A stretch of DNA of 64,000 bases from Arthrobacter sp. B6 (GCF_001663775.1 NZ_KV467168.1:1834870-1898869); one strand, 5' to 3'; counted from the first letter of the stretch, positions 11,310-20,418 are shown. Notes: generated by a model not told the origin, from the letters alone. Translations and numbers: made by a program.

Positions 11310-11747
11310 TCAGGCCGGCTTCATCAGGGATTCTGTTAGCTGGCGGAGTGCCCTCGCTGCATTGGCGGCATCGCTCTCGCTCCATTCTCCGAGGCACTCC
11401 TGGAAGAGCGCCGATCGCTGTGTTTGCACATGCATGAGTTTGTCCTTGCCCGCCGGCGTCAGTGCGAGAAGATGAGCACGGCCGTCACTTGGGTCCTTCT
11501 TTCGGGCCAGCAAACCTTGCTCCTCTAACTCGGCGATCTGCCGGCTGAGGACTGGTGCACTGACACCGAGCCGTCCCGCAAGCTGCGTGGCCCGGCATTC
11601 CCCTTCACCTATGCACCGAAGCAAGAAGTGCAGGGCGACGCCAAGTCCTTCTCCGCGCAAGCTGGCCGTATCAATGCGGCGCAGTGCACGTTGGACGCCT
11701 AGTAATTCGTGCACCAGGGCTGCTGTCACGCTAGCGTTCACGAGCAA
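11310..11747 (-). CDS. MarR family transcriptional regulator
   Basis: A regulator of about 145 residues with the winged-helix core (LAGRLGVSAPVLSRQIAELE) and the wing (DPSDGRAHLLALT). Start codon uncertain: TTG at 11747 or GTG at 11741; neither has a strong ribosome site. It is followed by the DHA2 exporter on the same strand, which it probably represses until a phenolic-type ligand binds. I found no clean palindrome in the 90-nt gap. Confidence 0.85.
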   Translation of the reverse strand: MLVNASVTAALVHELLGVQRALRRIDTASLRGEGLGVALHFLLRCIGEGECRATQLAGRLGVSAPVLSRQIAELEEQGLLARKKDPSDGRAHLLALTPAGKDKLMHVQTQRSALFQECLGEWSESDAANAARALRQLTESLMKPA

Positions 11748-11795
11748 CGTGCATCGCGAAACTCGCTGGCAAATCGGGCGCGAGCATTGCTTTGG

Positions 11796-12674
11796 TTACT
11801 TCCGGCCGCTGAGCTGCAGGACCTGCTTGAAGAGTCCGGAGTGGTCCAGAGCGCCGTCGCCCTGGTTGACGGTGGCGGCGACGAGCTGCGCGGCGACGGC
11901 GCCGAGGGGGACGGTTACGTTGGCTTCGCGGGCGGCGGAGGTGACGATGCCCAGGTCCTTGTGGTGCAGGGCGAGGCGGAAGCCGGGTTCGAAGTTGCGG
12001 TCCAGCATCTTCTGGCCCTTCTGGTCCAGGACCTTGGAGCCGGCCAGGCCGCCGCCGAGGACCTTGAGGGCGGCGTCGGTGTCCACGCCGTAGGCCTCGA
12101 GGAAGGCGATGGCCTCGCCCAGGACCTCGATGTTGACGGCGACGATGAGCTGGTTGGCTGCCTTGACGGTCTGGCCGGAGCCGGAGGGGCCGACGTGGAC
12201 GATGGTTTTGCCGACGGCGTCCAGGACGTCCGCGGCTGCGTCGAAGTCTTCCTTGTCGCCGCCGACCATGATGGACAGGGCGGCGTCGATGGCTCCCTGT
12301 TCACCGCCGCTTACCGGTGCGTCGAGCGGGCGGATGCCGGCTTCGCGGGCTTCCTCGGCGAGGCGCTTGGCGACATCCGGGCGGATGCTGGACGCGTCAA
12401 TCCAGAGCGTGCCCTGCTTCGCGTTCGCGAAGACACCGTCGGTGCCGCTGACGACACCCTCGACGTCGGGGGAGTCCGGCACCATGGTGATGACGACGTC
12501 GGCATCCTTCACGGCGTCCGCGATGCTGGAGGCACCCTTGCCGCCTTCGGAGACGAGCTTGTCGATCCTGTCCTGGCTGCGGTTGAAGCCGGTGACGGTA
12601 TGGCCGGCCTTGACCAGGTTGATCGCCATGGGCAGGCCCATAATTCCGAGTCCGATAACTGCAACGTTGCTCAT
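11796..12674 (-). CDS. 2-hydroxy-3-oxopropionate / 3-hydroxyisobutyrate-type reductase
   Basis: A 292-residue beta-hydroxyacid dehydrogenase. The cofactor motif GLGIMGLPMA is at the N-terminus, the substrate motif DAPVSGGEQGA follows, and the catalytic Lys sits in KAANQLIVAVN. The wording of the substrate motif and the setting favour tartronate semialdehyde reductase (GarR/GlxR), which makes glycerate, over 3-hydroxyisobutyrate dehydrogenase. The start at ATG 12674 follows AAGGAAAG; an earlier frame start lacks support. It is the last gene of the uxaC operon. A separate 3-hydroxyisobutyrate dehydrogenase is at 43.8-44.7 kb in the valine operon, so this copy has a different job. Confidence 0.85.
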   Translation of the reverse strand: MSNVAVIGLGIMGLPMAINLVKAGHTVTGFNRSQDRIDKLVSEGGKGASSIADAVKDADVVITMVPDSPDVEGVVSGTDGVFANAKQGTLWIDASSIRPDVAKRLAEEAREAGIRPLDAPVSGGEQGAIDAALSIMVGGDKEDFDAAADVLDAVGKTIVHVGPSGSGQTVKAANQLIVAVNIEVLGEAIAFLEAYGVDTDAALKVLGGGLAGSKVLDQKGQKMLDRNFEPGFRLALHHKDLGIVTSAAREANVTVPLGAVAAQLVAATVNQGDGALDHSGLFKQVLQLSGRK

Positions 12675-12727
12675 GATGATTCTCTTTCCTTCTAAGTCTT
12701 TGGTTCTGGCGTACTCGACGGCCATGA

Positions 12728-13252
12728 TTATGTGCGGGCGTGAACGAGCGAAGCTAAGGTGAATTCCACGATCTGCTCGACAGGCGTGTCGATGTCCACC
12801 ACCACTCCCGCCTCATCGGCCTCGAGGTCCTCCAGCGTCTCCAGCTGCGAGTCCAGCAGCGACAAGGGCATAAAGTGGCCCGGCCGCGCAGCCATCCGGC
12901 TGGCGAGCAGATCCCGAGCGCCATTCAGGTGGACGAACCGCACTGTGGGGTCGCCGTTGCGGATGATGTCGCGGTAGCTGCGCTTGAGTGCGCTGCATGC
13001 GATCACCAGCCCGGTCTCCGCTGCCGAGAAGCGCCTGCCGATTTCCGCGAGCCATGGCGCGCGATCGCCGTCGTCCAAGGGAGTACCGGAGGCCATCTTG
13101 TCGATGTTGGACTGCGGGTGCAGCGCGTCTCCGTCGACGAACTCTGCTCCGAGGCGGGCAGCGATCGCGGCACCCACTGTGCTTTTGCCGCAGCTGGTCA
13201 CGCCCATCACCACGATGTGGGCGGAAGCCGCGGACTCGTGTTCACCAGTCAT
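12728..13252 (-). CDS. gntK: Gluconokinase
   Basis: A 174-residue kinase of the GntK/shikimate-kinase fold that phosphorylates D-gluconate to 6-phosphogluconate. The P-loop GVTSCGKS is at about residues 17-24, followed by FVDGDALHP and [12 protein letters not shown], all hallmark segments. It overlaps the end of manD by 11 nt, so it is translated in the same operon. Gluconate is not an intermediate of the hexuronate route, so this gene broadens the operon to aldonates or has taken a related sugar acid. Confidence 0.92.
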   Translation of the reverse strand: MTGEHESAASAHIVVMGVTSCGKSTVGAAIAARLGAEFVDGDALHPQSNIDKMASGTPLDDGDRAPWLAEIGRRFSAAETGLVIACSALKRSYRDIIRNGDPTVRFVHLNGARDLLASRMAARPGHFMPLSLLDSQLETLEDLEADEAGVVVDIDTPVEQIVEFTLASLVHART

Positions 13253-14471
13253 GGACTGTGCCGTCGATGAGGCGGTTGTAGGGCAGGTACGCCTGCTGGT
13301 ACGGGTATGCTGCTGCGGCTTCTTCGTTAAATTCGACGCCGATGCCGGGTTTGTCCCCGGGGTGGAGGTAGCCGTCCACGAAGGTCATGGACTGTTCGAA
13401 GACCTCGTTGGTCTTGGCCGAGTGCGGCATGTATTCCTGGATGCCGTAGTTGTGGATCGCCAGGCCCACATGCAGCTGCGCGGCAAAGCCCACCGGGGAA
13501 ATGTCGGTAGGGCCATGGAAACCGGACTTGATCTGGTACTGCGCGGCGAAATCCATCACCTTCTTCAGCGGCGAGATCCCGCCGAAGTGCGTGGAGGCTG
13601 CCCGGACGTAGTCGATCAGCTGTTCCTTGATGACGGTCTGGAAATCCCACACAGTGTTGAAGATTTCACCGATGGCCAGCGGGGTGGTGGTGTGCTGGCG
13701 GACCAGGCGCAGGCCTTCCTGGTTCTCAGCCGGGGTGCAGTCCTCCAGCCAGAACAGGTCATATGGTTCCAGCGCCTTGCCCAGCTTGGCCGCCTGGATC
13801 GGGGTCATCCGGTGGTGGCCGTCATGGAGCAGCGGGATCTCCGGGCCAAACTCGTTCCGGACCGCCTCAAACACGGAAGGCAGGTGCCGCAGGTACGCCC
13901 GGGTGTCCCAGTCCTCCTCCAAGGGGAAGGCACCGCGGCCGGCGGGCTCGTAGTCGTACCGCTCCCCCGACGCCTGCGCCTGGGCGGCCACACCGTAGAC
14001 GGCCTTGATCCCGGGGACCGCGGTCTGGATCCGGATTGACTTGTAGCCCAGCTCCAGGTGCTCACGGACCGAATCAAAGAGTGAAGGGAGGTCCGCGCCC
14101 GAGGCATGCCCGTAGGCACGCAGCCCGTTCCGGGATGCCCCGCCGAGGAGCTGATACACCGGCATGCCCGCCATCTTGCCCTTGATGTCCCACAGCGCCA
14201 TGTCCACGGCGGCGATCGCGGCCATGGTGACCGGGCCGCGGCGCCAGTACGAGGAGCGGTACAGGAACTGCCAAGTGTCCTCGATGCGGTGCGGATCCTT
14301 GCCGATCAGCAACTGCGCAACGTGCTCCTTCAAGTAGGCGGCCACGGCGAGCTCACGCCCGTTCAGGGTGGCATCGCCGATACCGGTCACACCGTCCTCG
14401 GTGGTGATACGGAGCGTCACGAAATTCCGGGAGGGACTTGTCACGAACACTTCCGCGGCAATGATTTTCAC
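13242..14471 (-). CDS. manD: D-mannonate dehydratase, enolase superfamily (ManD)
   Basis: A 409-residue member of the mandelate racemase/ManD subgroup converting D-mannonate to 2-keto-3-deoxygluconate. The family segments [20 protein letters not shown] and [10 protein letters not shown] (metal ligand Asp and following His) are visible, with [15 protein letters not shown] and [12 protein letters not shown] providing further metal ligands, and [10 protein letters not shown] toward the C-terminus. This is the bacterial alternative to the unrelated UxuA. It overlaps uxuB by 4 nt (ATGA) and follows fructuronate reductase in pathway order. ManD homologues vary in activity; the uxaC/uxuB neighbours make the mannonate role credible. 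Confidence 0.9.
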   Translation of the reverse strand: MKIIAAEVFVTSPSRNFVTLRITTEDGVTGIGDATLNGRELAVAAYLKEHVAQLLIGKDPHRIEDTWQFLYRSSYWRRGPVTMAAIAAVDMALWDIKGKMAGMPVYQLLGGASRNGLRAYGHASGADLPSLFDSVREHLELGYKSIRIQTAVPGIKAVYGVAAQAQASGERYDYEPAGRGAFPLEEDWDTRAYLRHLPSVFEAVRNEFGPEIPLLHDGHHRMTPIQAAKLGKALEPYDLFWLEDCTPAENQEGLRLVRQHTTTPLAIGEIFNTVWDFQTVIKEQLIDYVRAASTHFGGISPLKKVMDFAAQYQIKSGFHGPTDISPVGFAAQLHVGLAIHNYGIQEYMPHSAKTNEVFEQSMTFVDGYLHPGDKPGIGVEFNEEAAAAYPYQQAYLPYNRLIDGTVHDW

Positions 14472-15925
14472 AGCTGGGTCCTTTCAGGGGAGGTTAGTCG
14501 GTTACGCGGTTCAATAAGCGGAAGTGCTTCCGCGAAGGTACCGGTGAGGCTTTCTATTAGCTGCACTGCCCCTGCATCGTTGGCCAGCCCCGCATCCACC
14601 AGTTCGAGCAGGGCGCGGATCCGCGCAGTCCCCGCCAAGGCATTTGCAGCTGCCACTTCCGCGGCCAGCGGGTCTTGGGCTGGTGGCAGCCGGGCTGTGC
14701 AGTCCATCCATGCGGCAATCATGACCGCGGCACCACTTCCGGGCCTGCCTGCGGCCCGCTCGGCACGCAGCACGGGAACGGCCCGCATCCGCAGCTTCGT
14801 GGTGCCATCCATGGCTACCTGTGACAGGTTGTGGGCAATGCGTGCGTTGCCGAACCGGGCGAGCAGCGCCTCCCGGTAGGCGGGTATCGCGAGGTCCCTG
14901 GCGGGCAGATTGGCCTCGGCTTCATCCCAGAAGGCCTCAACGGCGTGCCGGCATGCAAGGTCCGCCAGGGCCTGCGCCACGGTTCGATGCCCCCGCAGCT
15001 GGCCGGCGTAAGCCAGGAGCGAATGGGCTCCATTGAGCAGCCACAGCTTCCGGTTTTCGTACGGCTCGATGTCCGCCACGAATAAGGCGCCGGCGTCCTC
15101 CCACCGCGGCCGGCCCGCCGGAAACTCTCCGCTGAGGACCCAGCTGGCGAACGGTTCGGCTACCACCGGCGACGTGTCCCGGTAGCCGCAGAAGGCTTCC
15201 ACCGCGGCGACGTCCGCAGCCGTGGTCCGTGGCGTGATGCGGTCCACCGACGTGCTGACGAAACTCGTGTTGGTGCTGATCCATTCGGCCAGGCCCGGCT
15301 CCCAGGCTTCGGCCATGCCCACTACGGCGTTGCGGGCCACGGCACCGTTGTTGGAGAGGTTGTCGCAGCAGACAACGGCCAGCGGACCGCCGCCGGCTGC
15401 CCGTCGGGCCGCCAGGCCCAGTACCAGCCTGCCCAGCGGAGTCGTGGGATGAGCGTTGCTGCGCAGGGTGGCCAGGTCCGCGGCCACATCAGGAGCGTTA
15501 CTGTTGAAGGCGCCGTCGGAGTCTGCCAGATACGCCGCTTCGGTAATGGTCAAGGTGACCACGGCGGTGTCAGGCGATGCCAGCAGTACGGCGAGCGTGG
15601 CCACGTCCGCGCCGTCAACCGCTTCTACGATGCTGCCGATGACAGCGAACGAGTCATTGGAATCGGTGCGTTCCACCAAGGTAAACAGGCCGTCCTGCTC
15701 TGCCAGCGCAAGTGCTGTATCGGGGCTGCGCCCGGTGAAGGCGGCGATGCCCCAATCCGCGGCATCGCCGGCCTGCTGGGTGTACCAGGCCTGGTGGGAG
15801 CGGTGGAAGGCGCCCAGGCCGAGGTGGACGATCCGGATCGGTGCCTTGGGGGCGGACCAGAACGTCCGATTGAGCCGCGGGGGCTCGACGGGGGTCTCCG
15901 TTTGTTTCTGTAAACCGGTGCTCAC
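14468..15925 (-). CDS. uxuB: Fructuronate reductase / mannitol dehydrogenase family
   Basis: A 485-residue polyol-type long-chain dehydrogenase; UxuB reduces D-fructuronate to D-mannonate with NADH. The N-terminal nucleotide fold ([19 protein letters not shown]), the middle motif [11 protein letters not shown] and the active-site Lys/Asn region ([18 protein letters not shown]) are conserved. It overlaps uxaC and manD by 4 nt each, placing it exactly between isomerase and dehydratase in gene and pathway order, which favours fructuronate over mannitol as substrate. Confidence 0.9.
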   Translation of the reverse strand: MSTGLQKQTETPVEPPRLNRTFWSAPKAPIRIVHLGLGAFHRSHQAWYTQQAGDAADWGIAAFTGRSPDTALALAEQDGLFTLVERTDSNDSFAVIGSIVEAVDGADVATLAVLLASPDTAVVTLTITEAAYLADSDGAFNSNAPDVAADLATLRSNAHPTTPLGRLVLGLAARRAAGGGPLAVVCCDNLSNNGAVARNAVVGMAEAWEPGLAEWISTNTSFVSTSVDRITPRTTAADVAAVEAFCGYRDTSPVVAEPFASWVLSGEFPAGRPRWEDAGALFVADIEPYENRKLWLLNGAHSLLAYAGQLRGHRTVAQALADLACRHAVEAFWDEAEANLPARDLAIPAYREALLARFGNARIAHNLSQVAMDGTTKLRMRAVPVLRAERAAGRPGSGAAVMIAAWMDCTARLPPAQDPLAAEVAAANALAGTARIRALLELVDAGLANDAGAVQLIESLTGTFAEALPLIEPRNRLTSPERTQL

Positions 15926-17328
15926 AGCTTGAAGACCCGTCGGGGTGCGCCATCCACAATGTCCACGATCAGTTCGTGCGCGCGGTCTTCACTGACGCGG
16001 TGTTCGGCCACCAGCCGGGCAAGGAACGAGGCTTCGATGCGGCGGGAGGCATCATGCCGGGCAGGGATGGAGCAGAAGGCCCGGGTGTCGTCGATGAAAC
16101 CGGAGGATCGGGAGAAGCCGGCAGTCTCGGTGACGGCGGAGCGATACCGCAGCATGGCATCCGGTGCGTCCAGGAACCACCAGGGGGCGCCCAGGTAGAC
16201 GGACGGGTAGAACCCTGCCAGCGGGGCGAGTTCCCGGGAGAACACGGTTTCGTCCAACGTGAAGAGAACCAGGTGAAAATCCTTGGCGGTGCCGAAGTCC
16301 TGCAGGACGGGCCGGATGGCCTCTGTGTAGTTGATCGCGAACGGAATGTCGTGCCCGGTGTCCGCCCCGAAGCTGTTGAACGTGGGCTCATGGTGGTTGC
16401 GGTAGGAACCAGGGTGGATGGTCATCACCAGGCCGTCTTCCACCGACATCCGTGCCATCTGGTACATCATGTGCGCTTCGAAATCGTTGCGGTCCTGCGC
16501 AGTGGCCGTGCCTGAGCGGGCACGGTCAAACAGCTTCGCGGCGTCCGACGCGTCGAGCTTCAGGGTGGCCGGGGTGAGGACTCCGTGGTCGGCGGAGACT
16601 GCGCCATGTTCCACAAAATAACGACGCCGATTCTCCAGTGCCGCCAGGTAGGCATCATAGCCCGTGCCGCCGTCGCCCGCTGCCGCAATGAGCCGGTCCA
16701 CGTTCTCCGACCATGTGGGGTGGGCAATATTGAGATATGCGTCCGGGCGGAAGGTGGGCAGGACGCGCCCATGGAAGGACAGGTCCTGGGCAATTGCCTT
16801 GTGGCTCTCAAGATTGTCCAGGGGATCGTCCGTGGTGGCCAGGACCTCGATGTTGAAGTCCTTGAACATCTCCCGAGGCCGGAAGCCGGGCTCCTGGAGC
16901 TTTGCGGAGATTGCATCGTAGCTGGCATCGGCTGTTTCCACGCTCAGCTCCCCCTCGAGGCCAAAGACGCTGCGCAACTGGGTGCGGAGCCAATATCCGG
17001 AGGCGGTGCCTTCGAACAGGGGCCACGCCCTGCAAAATTCGCGCCACACCGACAGGCTCTCCGGCTGGTAGGAATCGGATTCCATGAGCAGGTCCATCGG
17101 GACGCCACTGGCGTGGATCAGCCGGGTGACGTAGTGGTCCGGGCTGACCAGCAGCGCGGCCGGGTCAGGAAAAGGCGTATTCTGCTCGATCATCGCGGCA
17201 TCAACGTGCCCGTGCGGGGAAATGATGGGGAGGTCCTGGACGCGCTGGAGGAGGTCCCGCGCGATGCTGCGCGTTCCTGGATCCGCGGGCAGGAGCCTGT
17301 CTGGGTTGGCGGCAATCGATTGTGGCAT
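15922..17328 (-). CDS. uxaC: Glucuronate isomerase
   Basis: A 468-residue uronate isomerase that converts D-glucuronate to D-fructuronate (and galacturonate to tagaturonate). The metal-binding SPHGHVDAAM segment is at about residues 37-46, and the length fits the family. It is first in a five-gene minus-strand operon (uxaC, uxuB, manD, gntK, garR-like). No ribosome site precedes the ATG at 17328, and the promoter predicted from the operator would start transcription within a few bases of it, so the message may be leaderless. Beta-glucuronidase at 24.6-26.5 kb would supply its substrate. Confidence 0.95.
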   Translation of the reverse strand: MPQSIAANPDRLLPADPGTRSIARDLLQRVQDLPIISPHGHVDAAMIEQNTPFPDPAALLVSPDHYVTRLIHASGVPMDLLMESDSYQPESLSVWREFCRAWPLFEGTASGYWLRTQLRSVFGLEGELSVETADASYDAISAKLQEPGFRPREMFKDFNIEVLATTDDPLDNLESHKAIAQDLSFHGRVLPTFRPDAYLNIAHPTWSENVDRLIAAAGDGGTGYDAYLAALENRRRYFVEHGAVSADHGVLTPATLKLDASDAAKLFDRARSGTATAQDRNDFEAHMMYQMARMSVEDGLVMTIHPGSYRNHHEPTFNSFGADTGHDIPFAINYTEAIRPVLQDFGTAKDFHLVLFTLDETVFSRELAPLAGFYPSVYLGAPWWFLDAPDAMLRYRSAVTETAGFSRSSGFIDDTRAFCSIPARHDASRRIEASFLARLVAEHRVSEDRAHELIVDIVDGAPRRVFKL

Positions 17329-17334
17329 AGCTCA

Positions 17335-17370
17335 ATAGTCCGGTGTCCTGCACCTCATGTCAACCGGTTG
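17335..17370 (-). promoter_or_regulatory. LacI operator and promoter of the uxaC operon
   Basis: CAACCGGTTG at 17361-17370 sits in the 16-mer TGTCAACCGGTTGCCA. Read on the minus strand, its end forms TTGACA (17363-17358) and, after 17 bp, GACTAT (17340-17335), a weak -10. The start codon of uxaC is only 7 nt further. Repressor binding would occlude the -35. Confidence 0.72.
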
Positions 17371-17478
17371 CCAATTTAGATTCATTCACACCTCCTTTTT
17401 GGGGGATGTCATTGTCGGGGATGTCTGCAGAACCTTGGAACACCTGCACCGACAACGAAGAATGATCTTGTGTGATTT

Positions 17479-17494
17479 TGGCAACCGGATGGAT
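17479..17494. promoter_or_regulatory. Degenerate operator in front of the LacI gene
   Basis: TGGCAACCGGATGGAT keeps the left half of the operator exactly and loses the right half. It lies about 40 nt before the LacI start, a plausible low-affinity autoregulatory site. Its centre is 121 bp from the uxaC operator. Confidence 0.45.
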
Positions 17495-17528
17495 GTTTTT
17501 TTGCGACCCGGCAGTTACCATGAGGTCT

Positions 17529-18590
17529 ATGACTAATCTTCCAGCCTCCGACGCCGATGTTGTGGCTGGCGCTGCGCCTTACAAAGTTGAGGCCCGGGCG
17601 ACCGGCAGGACCAACGCCACAATTTACGATATTGCGAAGCTGGCAGGAGTGAACCCATCCACCGTTTCCAGGGCGCTCAGCAAGCCCGGTCGGGTCAGTG
17701 CGGGGACGAGGAAGCTCATTGAGGAAGCCGCCGCCGAACTCAACTATCAAGTTAACCCGTTTGCCAGGGCCCTTCCGACAGGACGAACAAACACGTTGGG
17801 CTTGATTGTTGCCGACATTACGAATCCAACATTTTTCGGAACCATACGGGGTGCAGAATCTACAGCGGCATTCCGTGACTATTCCCTTATTCTTGCCGAA
17901 TCAGCCGAATCGCCGGATCAGGAACTTGCTGCGGCTCAACGGATGCTTGCCAGCGTCGACGGTCTAATCCTGGCCAGTCCGCGAATGGACGATGACCACA
18001 TCCGGGATCTTGCGAAGGAGAAACCAGTTGTGGTCGTAAATCGCGACGTACAAGGCATCGCCTGCGTCGTCCCTGATGTCAATAAGGGCATTGGTGAAGC
18101 CATCCGTCACCTCGCCGGCCATGGGCATAAAAAAATAGTCTTCATTTCAGGCCCCACGGCCTCCTGGATGTCGAGCCAGCGCTGGAGCGGCATTCAACAA
18201 GCTTGCGAGTGGTCACGCATTGAAGCGGTAAAAATCGAGTCCGACAGTCCGACTGTCAAGGGAGGTCGGGTCACGGCCCGCCTCATTGTCGGCAGCGGCG
18301 CCTCGGCCGTGATTGCGTATAACGACCTTCTGGCAATAGGTCTCATGCAAGAACTGCAGGCCGCGGCCTATGCAGTCCCGGATCAAATCAGCATCATAGG
18401 ATTCGACGATATCTTCGGAGCGGATTTCACGACACCCGGGCTTACCACTGTCCGCGCGCCGATGGAAAACTGTGGAATCGAAGCGGCCACCGTGTTGCTG
18501 CGCACACTCAAGGAGCCCGGAGAGACTCCTTCCACTCGCTACATCGATACTGAGCTGGTGGTGCGTGGGTCCAGCGGCCGGCTTCTCTAG
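17529..18590 (+). CDS. LacI family repressor, probable regulator of the glucuronide regulon
   Basis: A 353-residue LacI/GalR protein. The helix-turn-helix TIYDIAKLAGVNPSTVSRAL is at about residues 28-47, with hinge segment NPFARALPTGRTNTLG and a periplasmic-binding-like ligand domain (SIIGFDDIFGADFTTPG near the end). ATG 17520 or 17529 are both possible; 17529 gives an N-terminus matching its paralogue at 26.5-27.6 kb. It diverges from the uxaC operon with CAACCGGTTG between them, so uxaC control is likely; the palindromes near 0.4 and 20.2 kb extend the regulon. The inducer is probably a uronate or glucuronide, which is inference. Confidence 0.92.
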   Translation: MTNLPASDADVVAGAAPYKVEARATGRTNATIYDIAKLAGVNPSTVSRALSKPGRVSAGTRKLIEEAAAELNYQVNPFARALPTGRTNTLGLIVADITNPTFFGTIRGAESTAAFRDYSLILAESAESPDQELAAAQRMLASVDGLILASPRMDDDHIRDLAKEKPVVVVNRDVQGIACVVPDVNKGIGEAIRHLAGHGHKKIVFISGPTASWMSSQRWSGIQQACEWSRIEAVKIESDSPTVKGGRVTARLIVGSGASAVIAYNDLLAIGLMQELQAAAYAVPDQISIIGFDDIFGADFTTPGLTTVRAPMENCGIEAATVLLRTLKEPGETPSTRYIDTELVVRGSSGRLL

Positions 18591-18671
18591 CGGCAGCGGC
18601 GGGCTCCCCCTGATCCCACCATGTGAGACTGCGAAATTTCCGAAGAAACGTTGGGGCGCAACCTGTTCCTG

Positions 18672-18977
18672 TCAGCCAGGATGCGGACCAGGCTCCGGTG
18701 CCTGCCCGCCATTTACGTTTACAACGATGTCCTCAATGACAGACGGGGGAATCTTGCCCCGGCTGAGAACAACCAGCTGCTGTAGGGGCAATGCCTGGAG
18801 TGGCTCCAGGGAACACTCTGAAGTGCCTGTTTGCGCCAGCAAACTCCTGACCACCTCTCCCCCAAGGGGATGAGCAAGCCATTCGCCAATAGAGGTGCTG
18901 GCTGTCAAGTAGGCCACGATGTCTTCCTTCCGCAAGGCAGAGCACAGCGTCACTCTAGGCCGCAAGATAGACGTCAA
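18672..18977 (-). pseudogene. Possible C-terminal remnant of a GH3 beta-glucosidase
   Basis: The frame encodes segments such as STSIGEWLAHPLGGEVV and LPLQQLVVLSRGKIPPSVIE ending in VNG. By recollection these resemble the short C-terminal extension of actinobacterial GH3 beta-glucosidases. No catalytic domain lies upstream; the space is occupied by another small gene. If the assignment is right, this is debris of a lost glycosidase. It could instead be a small unrelated protein. Confidence 0.4.
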
Positions 18978-19194
18978 ACTCCGCGAGCTCCACTATTTTC
19001 CGAGTTCCATCGGACGTTAGAAGCCAAAAGAGATCCATCGACGGTTGAACGTCTACAACATGTCCCGTCAGGTGGACAACAGGGCCCACTTTGACTTCTA
19101 CGTAGTCCCCGTTGGCGATCTTGCTGCAGTCCCCGAGAGGGGATGGTCCGCCTTGAGGCGGGGAGCCCTCGCTCGATTCGGGCATTGATGTCAT
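18955..19194 (-). CDS. Small conserved-looking protein, function unknown
   Basis: A 79-residue protein with a Gly/Pro/Ser-rich N-terminus and a compact beta-type C-terminal half (GDYVEVKVGPVVHLTGHVVD, then SDGTRKIVELAEFDVYL). This alternation suggests a small SH3-like barrel. Its ATG overlaps the stop of the alpha/beta hydrolase (ATGA), so translation is probably coupled. I do not recognise a named family. The coupling suggests a role tied to the hydrolase. Confidence 0.6.
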   Translation of the reverse strand: MTSMPESSEGSPPQGGPSPLGDCSKIANGDYVEVKVGPVVHLTGHVVDVQPSMDLFWLLTSDGTRKIVELAEFDVYLAA

Positions 19195-19982
19195 CGTTTT
19201 CGTCGTTGGCTACTGTATTGGGCGTGATCCGCGACGAGCCGGGCAACGTGTGCCGGCTCCGCCACAGGTGCAAGATGTGCGGTTCTGCTGAGGATTTCGT
19301 GCCGTGCTTTGGGCGCGCTTTGCGCGATCAGTTTCTGATCTTCAATGGGATTGGCGCTGTCGCTGTCCCCGCTTATGACCAGGACCGGAGCCTGTATTGT
19401 CGGTAAATCCTCACGCACGTCCGCTTCAGATAGGAGATCGCATGCGTTGGCGTACCCGACAGGATCCGTAGACTCGAGCATCTGCCTGTACTGCCGGACG
19501 ACGTCTGGGTTTTTTTGCTGGAAATCTGCGGTGAACCATCGGTCGATGATTTGGGGCACCAATGGTACAACTCCCTGGGCCCGCACCAACCGGCCCCGCT
19601 CTATCCATACATCGCGTCGAAAGCGCGCTGCACAGCACATCGCGGTAACAGACTGAATCCGCTCCGGCCTATAAGCAGCAGCACCAAGGGCGACCATTCC
19701 ACCAAGGGACACCCCGGCCACATGAGCCTTGCTGATGCCCGCGCCGTCCAAAACATCAAACAGATCCTCGACCAGATCGTCAAGATCAAACGGCCGGTGC
19801 CCGAGGGGACCACCCCGGTCCCTTTGATCGAAGCGGACTACGTCGAAAGACGGCGGTAGCTCGGCAACCACTGCATCCCACATCTGCGTTCCGGTGGCGA
19901 GGGAATTCACAAAGACGATGGTGTCCAACGATGGTTCAGACTCCGTCCTTCGCTCAACGACTACGTTGAAAGCTCCGGTCAT
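19191..19982 (-). CDS. Alpha/beta hydrolase, 3-oxoadipate enol-lactonase-like
   Basis: A 263-residue alpha/beta hydrolase. The nucleophile elbow VSLGG, the oxyanion region FVNSLATGTQMWD, an acid in VISGDSDSANP and a late His (RTAHLAPV) give a full Ser-Asp-His set. The sequence style matches PcaD, but no protocatechuate genes are nearby, so a lactone or ester of a sugar acid is possible. ATG 19982 follows AGGTGG and overlaps the stop of a 29-codon upstream frame. The promoter carries the CAACCGGTTG operator, so the gene belongs to the glucuronide/glycolate regulon. Confidence 0.85.
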   Translation of the reverse strand: MTGAFNVVVERRTESEPSLDTIVFVNSLATGTQMWDAVVAELPPSFDVVRFDQRDRGGPLGHRPFDLDDLVEDLFDVLDGAGISKAHVAGVSLGGMVALGAAAYRPERIQSVTAMCCAARFRRDVWIERGRLVRAQGVVPLVPQIIDRWFTADFQQKNPDVVRQYRQMLESTDPVGYANACDLLSEADVREDLPTIQAPVLVISGDSDSANPIEDQKLIAQSAPKARHEILSRTAHLAPVAEPAHVARLVADHAQYSSQRRKR

Positions 19983-20068
19983 GCCCGGCCACCTGACCCA
20001 GTCAAGGCCAGGGAAGATACGGTGCCTTCGGCGCCAATCCTGGAGGTGGGGAATGCAGATTTCGGCAT
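19979..20068 (-). CDS. 29-codon leader frame coupled to the hydrolase
   Basis: This frame starts at ATG 20068, preceded by a strong AAGGAG site 5 nt upstream, and ends in a TGA that overlaps the hydrolase ATG (ATGA). It is the first frame on the transcript predicted from the operator promoter. The peptide has no recognisable motif. It may be a leader peptide that feeds ribosomes to the hydrolase start, or a relic of a former N-terminus. Confidence 0.5.
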   Translation of the reverse strand: MPKSAFPTSRIGAEGTVSSLALTGSGGRA

Positions 20069-20150
20069 GGGAGCTCCTTATGCTCGGGGGTCTACTCTGT
20101 GTGCCCGCTCTGATGACATCCGAGCCCTGGCTAGGAAGGTTCTTTGGGCT

Positions 20151-20187
20151 AGCGTAGGTGCGCAGTGCCCGCACTGTCAACCGGTTG
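20151..20187 (-). promoter_or_regulatory. LacI operator and promoter of the hydrolase
   Basis: CAACCGGTTG at 20178-20187 lies in TGTCAACCGGTTGCCA, the same 16-mer as at uxaC. On the minus strand it supplies TTGACA (20180-20175), followed after 18 bp by TACGCT (20156-20151), the same weak -10 as at 0.45 kb. Confidence 0.72.
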
Positions 20188-20286
20188 CCAGGACCTACAG
20201 CCAGCGTTGCTAAGAGTCAGTATCGCTTCCACGAGGGGTGGCGTGGGGCTTGGCCAGAAAGAAGGGTTTGAGGCAGTCATTTGCGG

Positions 20287-20322
20287 CAACCGGTTGTCAG
20301 TGCCAGCAATGCATGTTTTACT
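20287..20322 (+). promoter_or_regulatory. LacI operator and promoter of glcD-glcB-glcG-uidA
   Basis: CAACCGGTTG at 20287-20296 runs into TTGTCA (20294-20299), then 17 bp, then TTTACT (20317-20322). The centre is 109 bp from the divergent hydrolase operator, a distance suited to looping by a tetrameric LacI protein. Confidence 0.72.
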
Positions 20323-20418
20323 GAAAGCTACGACGGTACAGGAAACGCCATAGTCCGAGCCTTTCTGGCGGAGATGTTCTCCGCCAACCAAACTTTGACC
20401 TCACAGGAGTGGCACCAC

